This document shows positions 44,924 to 54,873 of a stretch of 64,000 bases of DNA, piece after piece. Positions within the stretch are counted from its first letter, which is position 1; each line of letters starts with the position of its first letter. The notes under the pieces were generated by a model. It had not been told where the DNA came from. It worked only from the letters and a program-made list of their open reading frames with translations, and did no database searches. Source of the DNA: Lachnoanaerobaculum umeaense (GTDB lineage Bacteria; Bacillota; Clostridia; Lachnospirales; Lachnospiraceae); assembly GCF_003589745.1 (NCBI RefSeq), contig NZ_CP032364.1:2418001-2482000 (forward strand), given 5' to 3'. A program made the translations under genes and the position numbers.

Positions 44924-46230
44924 TCTTTTCCCCTCTCTTGTAATAAATATTTACTCATTTCTCTTTGTAAGATTCTAAGTGCATTTTCTATATCATCTTC
45001 CAAAGTCAATTTTGAAATTTTTGCATCAGCCAATGATATTGCTCCTTCATACCCACTAAATTTAGGCTTACCACTGCCATTTTCCAATATGTGGCAGATC
45101 AACTTTGAGTCTATGATATCTTCATCCTCTTTGAAAATATTTTCCGATTCCTTGCTTTCCATCACTTCCTTAAGTACAGATGCTACCGGCATATCATTGT
45201 ATAATGCCTGCTGTATCTGTGTATCATAGGTAAGAGTCTTTAAAAACTCCCATGCAAGTCTCTTCTTTTTAGATTTTGAGCTTATTCCAATATCCAAACT
45301 GTCGATCATACTCACATTATTACCGGATTTACCTGCCGGCATAGGTATACAGTCCCATGCAAAACCGGTATATTTTTTTATCTTATACGGATAAGACTTA
45401 TATGTCCTGTACTCTGCAAGAGACATCTGACTAAATGCTACATTTCCGCTGTCAAACTCCTCTTTTGTTATATTATGATTCCCATTAAGCGATTCCAGGC
45501 TCTTAACAAATCTTATTGACTCAGCAAGTTTCTCATCATTAAAATATGATTTCTTACCATCTTTTGAAAACAGCATTACATCATTTGAGAGTGCCGCATT
45601 TATCCAGTCATATTTATATATACCAAAATAGTCTGGGCTTCCATCCAGATTCCTATCCAAAGTTATCATCCTACAAGCTCTATAAAAATCATCGAAGGTA
45701 TAGTCATTCTTTGGTATATCCAAGTGAAAGTTTTCAAGTAATGTTCTGTTTACAAACATAAGAGTCGGCATAGCTTCATAGGGCAACGCGTATCTATGCC
45801 CCGCAAAAACTCCTGAATTTGCAATTTCTGTGTAATACTTGTGTATATCAAAATCATTATCTTCAAGTACATACTTATCCAGTTTCTCTATAATTCCAAG
45901 GTTTACATATTTCTCAAAGTCTTCATCAAGCACCATAAATATATCCGGCATATTATCCTTTAAAATTCTCTCAGACATCCACTCACTATAGTCATCCTTA
46001 GTTATGCCGCTGACATATTTAATCTTTACTCCCTTGTGTTCCTTTTCAAACTTTTCTATAGCTTTATCAATTACTGAATAGCTCTCCTGTACAGCTACCC
46101 CCCAGTTACTTCCATTAAACATTGCAAATTCTATAACTGTTTCCTTAGGTATGCATTCATAGAAAAACAGGCATAATAAAAATATTATCGCTATTATTAC
46201 TATAGCCGATTTTATTCTGCTTTTTTTCAC
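44920..46230 (-). CDS. membrane-anchored extracellular sugar-binding protein, probable sensor partner
   Basis: This 436-residue family 1 solute-binding protein has one N-terminal hydrophobic segment (about residues 8-25). The mature domain has ERILKDNMPDIFMVLDEDFEKY, RYALPYEAMPTLMFVNRTLL and AWEFLKTLTYD. A cysteine (YECIPKE) follows the hydrophobic stretch, but the lipobox is poor, so it may be a lipoprotein or stay anchored by the helix. It overlaps the response-regulator stop by four bases and no matching MalFG permeases are near. That context suggests it presents ligand to the histidine kinase. Import remains possible if permeases lie elsewhere. Confidence 0.85.
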   Translation of the reverse strand: MKKSRIKSAIVIIAIIFLLCLFFYECIPKETVIEFAMFNGSNWGVAVQESYSVIDKAIEKFEKEHKGVKIKYVSGITKDDYSEWMSERILKDNMPDIFMVLDEDFEKYVNLGIIEKLDKYVLEDNDFDIHKYYTEIANSGVFAGHRYALPYEAMPTLMFVNRTLLENFHLDIPKNDYTFDDFYRACRMITLDRNLDGSPDYFGIYKYDWINAALSNDVMLFSKDGKKSYFNDEKLAESIRFVKSLESLNGNHNITKEEFDSGNVAFSQMSLAEYRTYKSYPYKIKKYTGFAWDCIPMPAGKSGNNVSMIDSLDIGISSKSKKKRLAWEFLKTLTYDTQIQQALYNDMPVASVLKEVMESKESENIFKEDEDIIDSKLICHILENGSGKPKFSGYEGAISLADAKISKLTLEDDIENALRILQREMSKYLLQERGKE

Positions 46231-46880
46231 AGTTCACCTCTGCCCACAGCCCATATTGCCAGCTGTGTTCTGTCTCTAAGCTCCAATTTATCCAATATTG
46301 TTGATAGATAATTTCTTACAGTTCCTTCCGAAAAATTCAGTTCTTTTGCAATTTCCTTATTGCTCTTGCCCTTAGCCACCTCTTCTATTATAACCCATTC
46401 ATTTTTGGTAATGGTTCTTACATTCTCTGACGGTACATGTATATTTTCATTATTTACTGCAAGCTTTGAGAAAAATTTCAAAACTTTTGAAGCTATATCC
46501 GGATTTATCATTGCCTGCCCATGATATACTGTATTTATAGCCTCCACCAGGCTGTCCATACTTATACCCTTTAAAAGATAGCCACTTGCACCATACTTTA
46601 GAGCATTAAATACATATTCATCATCATCAAATGTAGTAAGTATGATGATTTTTATATCAGGATATCCCTCTTTTATTATTTTTGTACATGATACTCCGTC
46701 AAGTCTTGGCATTCTAATATCAAGCAGTATTATATCCGGTCTATTTTCTCTTACACTTCGTATAACTTCCAAACCGTCTGCAACTGCATCCGTCACTTCA
46801 ATATCCGGCTTACTGTCAAGGATTATCTTTAAGCTTTCTCGTATTAATTCCTGATCATCTGCAATTAAAACCTTAACCAT
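46227..46880 (-). CDS. NarL/LuxR-family response regulator
   Basis: This 217-residue protein has a receiver domain with the acidic pocket ADDQ, phospho-acceptor aspartate 54 in IILLDIRMPR, threonine in ILTTFDDD and lysine in GYLLKGIS. A LuxR-type helix-turn-helix follows (EVAKGKSNKEIAKELNFSEGTVRNYL). It overlaps the histidine-kinase stop and the next binding-protein start, so it is co-translated with both. It likely activates the sugar operon in which it is embedded. Linker and HTH lengths are normal. Confidence 0.94.
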   Translation of the reverse strand: MVKVLIADDQELIRESLKIILDSKPDIEVTDAVADGLEVIRSVRENRPDIILLDIRMPRLDGVSCTKIIKEGYPDIKIIILTTFDDDEYVFNALKYGASGYLLKGISMDSLVEAINTVYHGQAMINPDIASKVLKFFSKLAVNNENIHVPSENVRTITKNEWVIIEEVAKGKSNKEIAKELNFSEGTVRNYLSTILDKLELRDRTQLAIWAVGRGEL

Positions 46881-48204
46881 ATTCCTCTCCCCATCTTATC
46901 GGTATCATAGCTTCCACTCTAAATCCATTATCACTACTAAAGTTTACCTGACCTTTTAGCATGTTCACTCTTTCTCTGATATGTCTAAGTCCAAAGCCTG
47001 CCTCTATATTTTCACATCCAACTCCGTCATCACATATTAAAAGTCCTATACTTCCATATCCTTTCTTTATAGAAACATCTATATTTTTTGCCTTACCATG
47101 TCTTATAGAATTTGTTAGACTCTCCTGTACAATTCTATATATTGCCATTTCTTCATCTTCATCAAACTTTAAATCACCGGCATCACAATTAAACACAATA
47201 TTTACATTTGCAATTTTTATAGTGTTTTCTACTAACTCCTCTATAGCATTTTTTAGATTTAACCTCTGTGGAGCATCAGGCCTCAATGAACTTACACTCA
47301 TTCTTATATCCTGTATACCTTTTCTACTCACTCTTGAGAGTAGATCCAGTTGATTTCTTAGTGGAGTTTCTTTATTTCCTGCCAATGCTATGCAAGCATC
47401 TATACCTGCAGCCAAACCTGTAAGAGTATGTCCCAAGGTATCATGTATCTCTCTGGCAATACGATTTCTCTCCTTTATTTCTGCCAATCTGGCATTATCC
47501 ATCAAAGATCTTTCAAGCTCTTCATTTGTCCTTTGTAAATCCTGATTTGCTACCTCAAGTCTTTTATTCAATTCCAGATTTTTCTCTATTATCTCCTCCT
47601 TACTCACTATTATAATGATACAGCACAGTATAAAACATACAACTGTCATTAGATTAAGTACATTGTAAATAAAAAAAATCAATGTTTGTAGGTTTTGGCT
47701 GCATACAGCTATATAAGATGAAATATCATATACTCTTATAAAGATCTTCACAAGTTCATGTGTTGTAAATAAATAGCTTAAAGCTGCAATAATTACCACT
47801 ATAGGCATATATTTATTCCTTACCGAATAAATCAGTGCGTTTGCAAAAGTCCAAAGTAATATGCCATTATAATTAAAATTCAACAGTATTATACATATCA
47901 ACTCCAATACAAACTCTATAACAAATGTTGCTGATATTATACTTGTATCATTTGCAATACTACTATTTCTAATACAAAAGGTTGATATAAAACATATCGA
48001 AGATATGATAGTAAATATAAATATATAAAATGTATTTCCCGGAACATTAACTGCATTTGATAAAAATATCTTAGCCTCATGTACACTTATAATTCTTTCG
48101 GTCACTATCCATATAAATCCTGAGATCAAAATCATTGCCGAAAGAGATATTCCAAGCATCAATTCCAGTATTGTATTTATTCTCAAATATCCTATACTTT
48201 TCAT
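46873..48204 (-). CDS. sensor histidine kinase (HisKA_3, NarX/DesK type)
   Basis: I start at the ATG at 48204; a GTG four codons earlier overlaps the upstream stop. Six or so membrane helices occupy residues 10-205 with little extracellular domain. A coiled-coil linker leads to the dimerisation helix with the phospho-acceptor in RNRIAREIHDTLGHTL. The ATP-binding domain keeps RIVQESLTNSIRHGKA (N-box) and GVGCENIEAGFGLRHI (G-boxes). Because the kinase lacks an obvious sensor domain, the anchored binding proteins on either side of the kinase/regulator pair are likely its ligand sensors. Confidence 0.93.
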   Translation of the reverse strand: MKSIGYLRINTILELMLGISLSAMILISGFIWIVTERIISVHEAKIFLSNAVNVPGNTFYIFIFTIISSICFISTFCIRNSSIANDTSIISATFVIEFVLELICIILLNFNYNGILLWTFANALIYSVRNKYMPIVVIIAALSYLFTTHELVKIFIRVYDISSYIAVCSQNLQTLIFFIYNVLNLMTVVCFILCCIIIIVSKEEIIEKNLELNKRLEVANQDLQRTNEELERSLMDNARLAEIKERNRIAREIHDTLGHTLTGLAAGIDACIALAGNKETPLRNQLDLLSRVSRKGIQDIRMSVSSLRPDAPQRLNLKNAIEELVENTIKIANVNIVFNCDAGDLKFDEDEEMAIYRIVQESLTNSIRHGKAKNIDVSIKKGYGSIGLLICDDGVGCENIEAGFGLRHIRERVNMLKGQVNFSSDNGFRVEAMIPIRWGEEYG

Positions 48205-48206
48205 AT

Positions 48207-49169
48207 TTATTGCCACTTCGATATATCAAATCTACTTATATTGCCGGCATTTATCAAATCAACTTTTATATAAATATCCTGTTCCACTTTCTTACCTTCT
48301 AGATAATCATATGCAACTCTTGCAGCTTCTCTCCCCATATATATTGGATGCTGTGCTACTGTTGCTGTAAACAGACCCTGCTTTATAAGCTCCTTTGCAT
48401 CCGGAGAACCGTCTACACCATAGATCAAAACTCTCTTTTCACTCTTTTCTCTTAATGCTGCAAGTGCTCCTATAGCTGTGGGATCATTTAGCCCAAATAT
48501 AACATCAAATTCCTTATTGTTTTTTTCCAGGTATTCACTCATGGTATCATTCACTGTTTCTATTTCACTGACACCGTCTATCTCATCAACTATTTCATAT
48601 CTTGAATCATTTGCTATGGTATCCATAAACCCTTTTCTTCTTTGAACCATTGATGAAGCAATCAGATTTTCAACAACAAGTATATTAGCACCCTCAGGCA
48701 TTTTTCTTATCAAATCCTTTGCCAATAATACGCCTGCCTCATAATTATTTGACTGAATCGTACTTATTACTCCCACTCTATCATCCACATCAGTATCCAG
48801 CAGTATAACCGGTACACCTCTTTTCTTGCATTCTGTTAAAGCACTTTCGATACCGCTTCTATCTACAGCATTTACAAATAAGATATCGATGCCTTCATTG
48901 AGCATATCTATGATCTGTGCATTCTGTCTCTCCTGACTTTGTGCCGGATCTCTAGTTATAAGTATATCACCATTTGCTTCAATAGTATCTCTAATATTTT
49001 CATTAAGAACATTGAAGTATGGATTATTCATTGTCATATAAGTTGAGCCAAAGACAACCTTCTTATCATTATTCCTTGACTTTAGCAAAACTATAAATAA
49101 ACACAATAAAAAAACATATGCTAAGAGCATAAAAAATGCCCTTAGCCTGTTTTTGTCAATTATTTTCAT
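48207..49169 (-). CDS. membrane-anchored RbsB-type periplasmic-binding protein, probable co-sensor
   Basis: This 320-residue protein has one uncleaved-looking N-terminal membrane helix (residues 11-30, no lipobox) and then a full RbsB-type sugar-binding domain (GSTYMTMNNPYFNVLNENI, VPVILLDTDVD, IFGLNDPTAIGALAAL and VLIYGVDGSPDAKELI). It starts at the last base of the permease stop and precedes the histidine kinase. The operon already has a normal lipoprotein RbsB at 51733-52728. A second, tethered copy next to a kinase without a sensor domain is most simply a ligand sensor. Confidence 0.88.
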   Translation of the reverse strand: MKIIDKNRLRAFFMLLAYVFLLCLFIVLLKSRNNDKKVVFGSTYMTMNNPYFNVLNENIRDTIEANGDILITRDPAQSQERQNAQIIDMLNEGIDILFVNAVDRSGIESALTECKKRGVPVILLDTDVDDRVGVISTIQSNNYEAGVLLAKDLIRKMPEGANILVVENLIASSMVQRRKGFMDTIANDSRYEIVDEIDGVSEIETVNDTMSEYLEKNNKEFDVIFGLNDPTAIGALAALREKSEKRVLIYGVDGSPDAKELIKQGLFTATVAQHPIYMGREAARVAYDYLEGKKVEQDIYIKVDLINAGNISRFDISKWQ

Positions 49170-50140
49170 TATTTACTCTTTTTTAAATTTCTAATATAGT
49201 CGATAAATACTGCCAATAGTATAACGATACCTTTTACAACTGTCTGCCAGAAAGAATTTACATTCATAAGGTTAAGTCCATTACTAAGAATTCCTATAAT
49301 TAGGGCACCTATCAATGTACCTCCAAGTTTTCCATATCCACCTGACATAGATGTTCCACCTACTACTACCGCAGCTATGGCATCCATCTCAGCACCATCG
49401 CCTGCTGTAGGCTGTCCTGAGTACATACGTGAAGCTAAGATAACTCCTGCAAGTCCTGCCATAAGTCCTGAATAAGTATACACCATGAATTTTACTTTTG
49501 AAACACTTATGCCTGAAAATCTGGCTGCAAGTGTATTTCCACCGACTGCATATATATATCTACCTATTTTTGTTCTATTCATTATAAGGACTGAAACTAT
49601 AAAGATTATTATCATTATGATAACGGGTACCGGAAAAATTCCTACATATCCTGCACCTATCCATTGCCATTCCTTAGATACTACTCGTACCGGTGAACCT
49701 CCAGTATACACACCTGCAAGTCCTCTGGCAATATTCATTGTAGCCAATGTCACGATAAATGGAGGTATAGTAGTTCTTGAAATAACAAAACCATTGAATG
49801 CACCTATTATAAGTCCTATGAGTATTCCTATAATCATTGCCAAATGTATACTCATACCATATCTGGACACACATCCTGCAGCAAATACACCTGAAAGTGC
49901 TATTACTGAACCTACCGACAAATCAATACCTCCAAGTATGATTACCATAGTCATTCCACATGCAAGGAGCATATTTGTAGAAATCTGTCTAAGTACATTA
50001 AAAACATTCTTTGCTGTAGGGAATGAGCTGCTTGTAGCAGGAAATACTGTAAGGAATATTGCCAGCACCAGCAATGCGATAATGATTCCCATATTCTCTT
50101 TGAAAAAATTTAAAGCCTTGATATTATTCGATTTTTTCAC
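49169..50140 (-). CDS. rbsC: RbsC-type sugar ABC transporter permease
   Basis: This 323-residue protein has nine or ten membrane helices and the BPD_transp_2 family signature GMTMVIILGGIDLSVGSVIALSG near residue 60, plus AIAAVVVGGTSMSGGYGKLGGTLIG near 260. It forms the channel for the sugar taken up by the RbsB protein and powered by RbsA, both just upstream. It sits 13 bases after the ATPase gene. I use rbsC for family type. The substrate may not be ribose, given the kinase and aldolase of the operon. Confidence 0.92.
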   Translation of the reverse strand: MKKSNNIKALNFFKENMGIIIALLVLAIFLTVFPATSSSFPTAKNVFNVLRQISTNMLLACGMTMVIILGGIDLSVGSVIALSGVFAAGCVSRYGMSIHLAMIIGILIGLIIGAFNGFVISRTTIPPFIVTLATMNIARGLAGVYTGGSPVRVVSKEWQWIGAGYVGIFPVPVIIMIIIFIVSVLIMNRTKIGRYIYAVGGNTLAARFSGISVSKVKFMVYTYSGLMAGLAGVILASRMYSGQPTAGDGAEMDAIAAVVVGGTSMSGGYGKLGGTLIGALIIGILSNGLNLMNVNSFWQTVVKGIVILLAVFIDYIRNLKKSK

Positions 50141-50152
50141 TTTTTACCTCCA

Positions 50153-51637
50153 TCATATAGCTGCTAATGCCATAATACTTTCCTGTGATATTTCTTCGTG
50201 ATTTATACAACCTCTTATTGTTCCTGCTCCCATAACATATACTCTGTCACTCATATTTATTATTTCAGGCAATTCTGAGGATATCATTATGATTGAAACT
50301 CCTTTTTTTACCAAATCATTCATTATCTTATATATTTCAGATTTTGCACCCACATCTATTCCTCTTGTAGGCTCATCTAAAATAAGAATCTTGGGATTTG
50401 TGGCCAACCATCTTCCAATCATAACCTTCTGTTGATTTCCTCCTGAAAGATTAGAGATTATCTGCTCTTGTGAAGGTGTCTTGGTTGCCATCATATCTAT
50501 ATATTTCTTAGTTATCTCAACCTCTTTTTTAGAATCTACCTTTAAATTCTTTATAAAATCATCCAATACTTCAATAGTGGTATTATATTTTATATCCTGT
50601 AGCAAATAGAGTCCCTGTTCTTTTCTGCTCTCAGGTACCAAAGCCAGACCATTCTTTATGGCATCTTTCGGCTCTTTTATACTTACTTTCTTTCCCTCAA
50701 TATATATATCACCTGACACATCTTTTGAGAGTCCGAATATGGCCTGCATAGCTTCACTTCTTCCTGCACCTACAAGTCCTGCAAAACCGATTATCTCACC
50801 TTTTCTAAGTTCAAAGCTGACTTCTTTTACTTTATCACCATCTTTTAGATTTTCTACTTTAAGTATAACCTCATCTGTAGGCAAAAAGTCTCTTACATAG
50901 TAGTTTGTCAAAGTTCTTCCAACCATCATGGCTATAAGCTCATCCTTATTGGTTTCCTTAACTACCTTTGTTCCAACATATTCACCATCTCTCATTACAG
51001 TTACTCTATCACATATTTCCTCAAGCTCACTCATCTTATGTGATATATAGATAATACCTACGCCCTTCTTAGTCAAATCTCTCATAATATTAAAAAGATT
51101 TTCTACCTCTCTATCACTTATAGAAGATGTCGGCTCGTCCATAACCAATATCTTTGCGTTAACTGATACAGCCTTTGTTATCTCAACCATTTGCTGCTTA
51201 GCTATAGGCAAATTCATGACCAATTCTCTTGCATCTATATCCATACCCAGATCATCTAAAATCTTTTGGGCATCTTTTTCCATTTTAGAAATATTTACAG
51301 TGAAGCCCTTACCGGATTCCCTGCCCAGATATATATTTTCTGCCACCGTCATATATGGCACTAATACCAACTCCTGATGTATTATAGAAATATTGTTTCT
51401 TGAAGCATCATGTACTGATTCTATAGATACTTTCTTTCCTTCTATCTCTATTTCTCCTTCATCGAGGCTGTATATTCCACCAAGTACTTTTATCAATGTG
51501 CTTTTTCCTGCACCATTTTCTCCCAACAGTGCATGTACTTCTCCTGCCCTCAATTCAAGGTTTACTTTATCTAAGGCTTTAACTCCGGGGAAGCTCTTAG
51601 ATATATTTTTCATTCTCAATAAAATATTGTCTGCCAC
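50153..51637 (-). CDS. rbsA: RbsA-type sugar ABC transporter ATPase, two domains
   Basis: This 494-residue duplicated ATPase has an N-terminal half with Walker A GENGAGKSTLIK and Walker B ILVMDEPTSS. The C-terminal half has a degenerate Walker A (GLVGAGRSEAMQ), an intact signature LSGGNQQKVMIGRWL and Walker B ILILDEPTRGIDVG. One canonical and one degenerate site is the rule for RbsA/MglA. The gene follows the binding-protein gene after a small hairpin that probably lowers its expression relative to the binding protein. Confidence 0.94.
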   Translation of the reverse strand: MADNILLRMKNISKSFPGVKALDKVNLELRAGEVHALLGENGAGKSTLIKVLGGIYSLDEGEIEIEGKKVSIESVHDASRNNISIIHQELVLVPYMTVAENIYLGRESGKGFTVNISKMEKDAQKILDDLGMDIDARELVMNLPIAKQQMVEITKAVSVNAKILVMDEPTSSISDREVENLFNIMRDLTKKGVGIIYISHKMSELEEICDRVTVMRDGEYVGTKVVKETNKDELIAMMVGRTLTNYYVRDFLPTDEVILKVENLKDGDKVKEVSFELRKGEIIGFAGLVGAGRSEAMQAIFGLSKDVSGDIYIEGKKVSIKEPKDAIKNGLALVPESRKEQGLYLLQDIKYNTTIEVLDDFIKNLKVDSKKEVEITKKYIDMMATKTPSQEQIISNLSGGNQQKVMIGRWLATNPKILILDEPTRGIDVGAKSEIYKIMNDLVKKGVSIIMISSELPEIINMSDRVYVMGAGTIRGCINHEEISQESIMALAAI

Positions 51638-51665
51638 TGTTTCACCTGCTCTTATTCTCTAAATA

Positions 51666-51685
51666 AGGCATCCCTTAGGATGCCT
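51666..51685 (-). terminator. attenuator hairpin between rbsB and rbsA
   Basis: AGGCATCC (51666-51673) pairs with GGATGCCT (51678-51685) around a four-base loop, with only a weak T-tract on the minus strand (TTATTT). It is more likely an mRNA-stabilising or partial-termination hairpin that keeps RbsB in excess over RbsA and RbsC. Confidence 0.65.
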
Positions 51686-51732
51686 AAAATTTTATTATAT
51701 TAATAATAGTATTTTACAAGTACTGCGATTGC

Positions 51733-52728
51733 TTACTGCCAACCGTCTGTTCCGTACTGTGCTACATTGTCTGATGTGATAAGGAATGTTTCTACAGGAT
51801 ATCTCTCATCAACCTGCTTTCCCTCAACATAATCATACATAATCTTAACTGCCTGCTCTGCAATAGAAACCGGAGACTGAGCACCACTACCCTCTATTAA
51901 AGAATTACCTGATGCAAGCTCTGACTTGATATCCGGTGAACCGTCAACACCATAAATTAAACAGTCCTTAATACCTGCTGCATTTGCTGCTGCCAAAGCT
52001 CCTAAAGCTGTCGGATCATTTCCACCAAATATAGCAACTACATCAGGATTTGACTGTAAAAGATCCTCTGCAATACCCATTGCTACCTGAAGATTTCCCT
52101 TTGCATCCTGCTGTGCCACTACTTCAAATCCATGGTCTTTTATAGCATCCATAAATCCATTTGTTCTATCTACAACTGACTGCATAGTAGGTGAATCAAG
52201 AACTATGATCTTTCCACCATTAGGTACCTTCTTAACAAGATCCTCTCCTACAACCTTTCCTGCATTGTAGTTATCTGATCCTGTGTATGATACTAAATAA
52301 GACATATCTCCTACTTCTGTATCAAATCCTACCATAGGTACTCCGGCTTCCTTTGCAAGATCAAGTGCAGGAATGATTCCCTGTGCATCAACAGGATTCA
52401 TAAACAATCCATCAAGATTCTGTGAAAGCATATCCTCAACCTGTGAAATTTGCTTTGTAACATCATTTCCGGGATCTGTAACGATAAGCTCATCTCCATT
52501 AGCCTCTACCAATTCCTTAATCTTGCCCTGAATGGTAACGAAGAATGGATTTGTTCCATCCATACATGTATATCCAAATTTATAATGCTTCTTTTCACCG
52601 CTCTGTGCTGTTGTAGCAGCCTCTTTGCTTTCTCCCTCAGATGTGGTCTTTGTCTCTCCACCACCACATGCTACTAAACTTCCTGCCATTAACAGTGCCA
52701 TTGCACCTGCCATTAACTTTCTTCTCAT
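51733..52728 (-). CDS. rbsB: RbsB-type sugar-binding lipoprotein
   Basis: I start at the ATG at 52728 after GAGGAGG. The signal peptide (MRRKLMAGAMALLMAGSLVACGG) ends in a clear lipobox, so the protein is lipid-anchored outside the membrane. After a short threonine/glutamate-rich spacer comes the periplasmic-binding domain: GYTCMDGTNPFFVTI, VPMVGFDTEVG, IFGGNDPTALGALAAAN and CLIYGVDGSPDIKSEL. It delivers its sugar to RbsA/RbsC. It resembles the anchored copy at 48207-49169, so the two may bind the same ligand for transport and sensing. Confidence 0.93.
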   Translation of the reverse strand: MRRKLMAGAMALLMAGSLVACGGGETKTTSEGESKEAATTAQSGEKKHYKFGYTCMDGTNPFFVTIQGKIKELVEANGDELIVTDPGNDVTKQISQVEDMLSQNLDGLFMNPVDAQGIIPALDLAKEAGVPMVGFDTEVGDMSYLVSYTGSDNYNAGKVVGEDLVKKVPNGGKIIVLDSPTMQSVVDRTNGFMDAIKDHGFEVVAQQDAKGNLQVAMGIAEDLLQSNPDVVAIFGGNDPTALGALAAANAAGIKDCLIYGVDGSPDIKSELASGNSLIEGSGAQSPVSIAEQAVKIMYDYVEGKQVDERYPVETFLITSDNVAQYGTDGWQ

Positions 52729-52861
52729 AAATCCTCCTCTTTTTACCCCTTGGGGTGATGATGTAATAATACCAATATTCAAATTGTTTAATAATTGTTT
52801 TTTGTAATAATTATAATATGACAAATGTCAGTTGACTAATTTAAAACTTATTACTTATCTT

Positions 52862-53710
52862 TCATAAACTTACTTTATTATTTCTAAATACTCTTATTGC
52901 ATCCCTATAAGTCTCCTTCATGCTCTCTCTTGCAGTTACAAATACATCATGTGAATACAGATTTCCATTTGTTTCTGCCGCCATTTTTCTTATAGCATCT
53001 CCCGCAAACTTTGCAGCATAAGTGTAGAAGTTGATTTTTCTTACACCACAATCTATACATTTTCTAAAGTCATCATCACTAATTCCTGAGCCACCATGCA
53101 TTACCACAGGAACGTCCGTAAGTTCTCTGATTTTTTCTATTCTATTAAAATCCAGTTTTGGTTCACTCTTATATATTCCATGTACTGTACCAAAGGATGC
53201 TGCAAGAGCATCAATATCTGTTTCTTCCACAAAAATTTTTGCAGTCTCAGGATCTGTATATGCACCCATGACATTTCCTTCTGCTCCTTCTGCTCCCATA
53301 GAACCAAGTTCAGCCTCTATACTTGCCCCATATACATCTGCAATGTATCTCGCATACCTTGTATTTGCAACATTCTCCTTAAAGCTGAGTGCCGATCCAT
53401 CATACATTATACTGCTAAATCCTATATCCAATGCCGTCTTTATCTCATCAAAATTGTCGCCATGATCTAAATGTACACATACCGGTACTTTAGCTTCTTC
53501 TGCCAACATTACCATTACCTTTCCTATTTTTTCAAGTGGAATATATTTTCCATGTGCCGCATTGGCAAATTGTAATATTACCGGAGTATTTTCCTCCTCT
53601 GCCGCTTCTATAACCGCCATTATGCCCTCAAGTGATGTGGCATTGAATGCAGCTATTGCCATATTCTTACTCTCTGCTATATCCAAAATATTTCTAAGTG
53701 TTATTAACAT
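52862..53710 (-). CDS. class II (zinc) ketose-bisphosphate aldolase
   Basis: This 282-residue protein is the fructose-bisphosphate/tagatose-bisphosphate aldolase type. Catalytic and zinc ligands are visible in VCVHLDHGDNFDEI (HLDHG), in IEAELGSMGAEG and in VVMHGGSGISDDDF, with a further histidine in SFGTVHGIY. It splits a ketose 1,6-bisphosphate or a related phosphorylated ketose into two trioses. It lies three bases after the PfkB kinase gene and upstream of the transporter genes, so it acts on the imported sugar. Fructose, tagatose, or a rarer ketose are all possible. Confidence 0.9.
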   Translation of the reverse strand: MLITLRNILDIAESKNMAIAAFNATSLEGIMAVIEAAEEENTPVILQFANAAHGKYIPLEKIGKVMVMLAEEAKVPVCVHLDHGDNFDEIKTALDIGFSSIMYDGSALSFKENVANTRYARYIADVYGASIEAELGSMGAEGAEGNVMGAYTDPETAKIFVEETDIDALAASFGTVHGIYKSEPKLDFNRIEKIRELTDVPVVMHGGSGISDDDFRKCIDCGVRKINFYTYAAKFAGDAIRKMAAETNGNLYSHDVFVTARESMKETYRDAIRVFRNNKVSL

Positions 53711-53713
53711 TTT

Positions 53714-54829
53714 CTACTCCTTTATAAAATCTTGTGTCTCCCAATTATTTTTTATCTTTTCTTCCAATTCTTTTATATCCAAAAGTCCACTAAAGGTATC
53801 ATACTCTGTAATACACATAGCCCCGGTACCTGAAGCTATTTCCATAGCCCTCTTTGGATTATAGTCATTTATTACTCCATATAAAAATGCCGCTATTGCA
53901 GTATCTCCCGCACCTATAGCTGACTTTATTCTGTCAGGTTTAAAACTCTTTTGGAAATATTTAAAACAATTCCATTCATTACTAAGTCCAAGTCTTTTTG
54001 AAACATCATCAGAAGTACAAAGATACATACCTGCTGTACCACATTTTATAAGTAATATGGAAACTCCAAAATCCATAACCTTTTTTGCCAGTGGTAATAT
54101 ATCATTTTCAAGGCTTAGACACATGCATACATCCTCTTCTCCCGCCCTTTCTAAAAGCTGTGTGTATTCAGCCTTATCCACCATACATAAAAGTTCTTCA
54201 AAACTTGGTTCAAATATATCCACATATGGCAAAATATTTCTCAAAATTGCTTCCCAATCAAGCCTTCCTGCTTTGCTGTCAGGGTCAATAGCTGCCACAT
54301 CCAGACTGGTTATAAGACCTGCTTTCTTTATAGTCTTATACATTTCTATCAGCTCTTTTGCATCATCCTTATAGAAACCTTCCATCAATGTTGGATATCC
54401 GAAATGAAATAGATACCCGTCTTTTATATCTTCCATGTCCATATCTGAGAATTTAAAGGTATCATTGGTTCCTGTAAAATGTAAAAAACTTCTATCAAAT
54501 CCCGGAGGTGCCAATACTATAGTATAGGAAGTGTCTTCTCCCTCAGCTTTTATAAATTTCGTTTTTGCACCCTTTTCCTCACATTTTTCTATTATTTGTC
54601 GTCCAAACTCATCATCACCTACTTTAGCAATAAGTTCTACATTTGCACCGAATTTATGCAATGCCATACCGGTATTATTTACAGCTCCACCATTTGCCAC
54701 TGTAGCTCTACCTATATTTATCAATTTACCCGGCTTTAAAATCTTTGCAAAATTCTTCCCATTTGTATTATATATCTGTGGTGTTATATCATAGGATATA
54801 TGTCCGGCAACTATTATTTTTCTGTCCAT
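53714..54829 (-). CDS. PfkB-family carbohydrate kinase
   Basis: The start is the ATG at 54829, after AAAGGGGG. The 371-residue protein shows the PfkB N-terminal pattern IIVAGHISYDITPQIY, the glycine-rich region ATVANGGAVNNTGMALHKFG, and the C-terminal signature SAIGAGDTAIAAFLYG with the catalytic aspartate. Family members phosphorylate ribose, fructose, fructose-1-phosphate, tagatose-6-phosphate and others. It is larger than most (about 300-330), with an insert near residues 190-290. It heads the transport operon with the aldolase and supplies the phosphorylated substrate. Confidence 0.9.
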   Translation of the reverse strand: MDRKIIVAGHISYDITPQIYNTNGKNFAKILKPGKLINIGRATVANGGAVNNTGMALHKFGANVELIAKVGDDEFGRQIIEKCEEKGAKTKFIKAEGEDTSYTIVLAPPGFDRSFLHFTGTNDTFKFSDMDMEDIKDGYLFHFGYPTLMEGFYKDDAKELIEMYKTIKKAGLITSLDVAAIDPDSKAGRLDWEAILRNILPYVDIFEPSFEELLCMVDKAEYTQLLERAGEEDVCMCLSLENDILPLAKKVMDFGVSILLIKCGTAGMYLCTSDDVSKRLGLSNEWNCFKYFQKSFKPDRIKSAIGAGDTAIAAFLYGVINDYNPKRAMEIASGTGAMCITEYDTFSGLLDIKELEEKIKNNWETQDFIKE

Positions 54830-54873
54830 ATTGCCCCCTTTCACAACTAACTTACTAAAATCAACAAAAAAAT

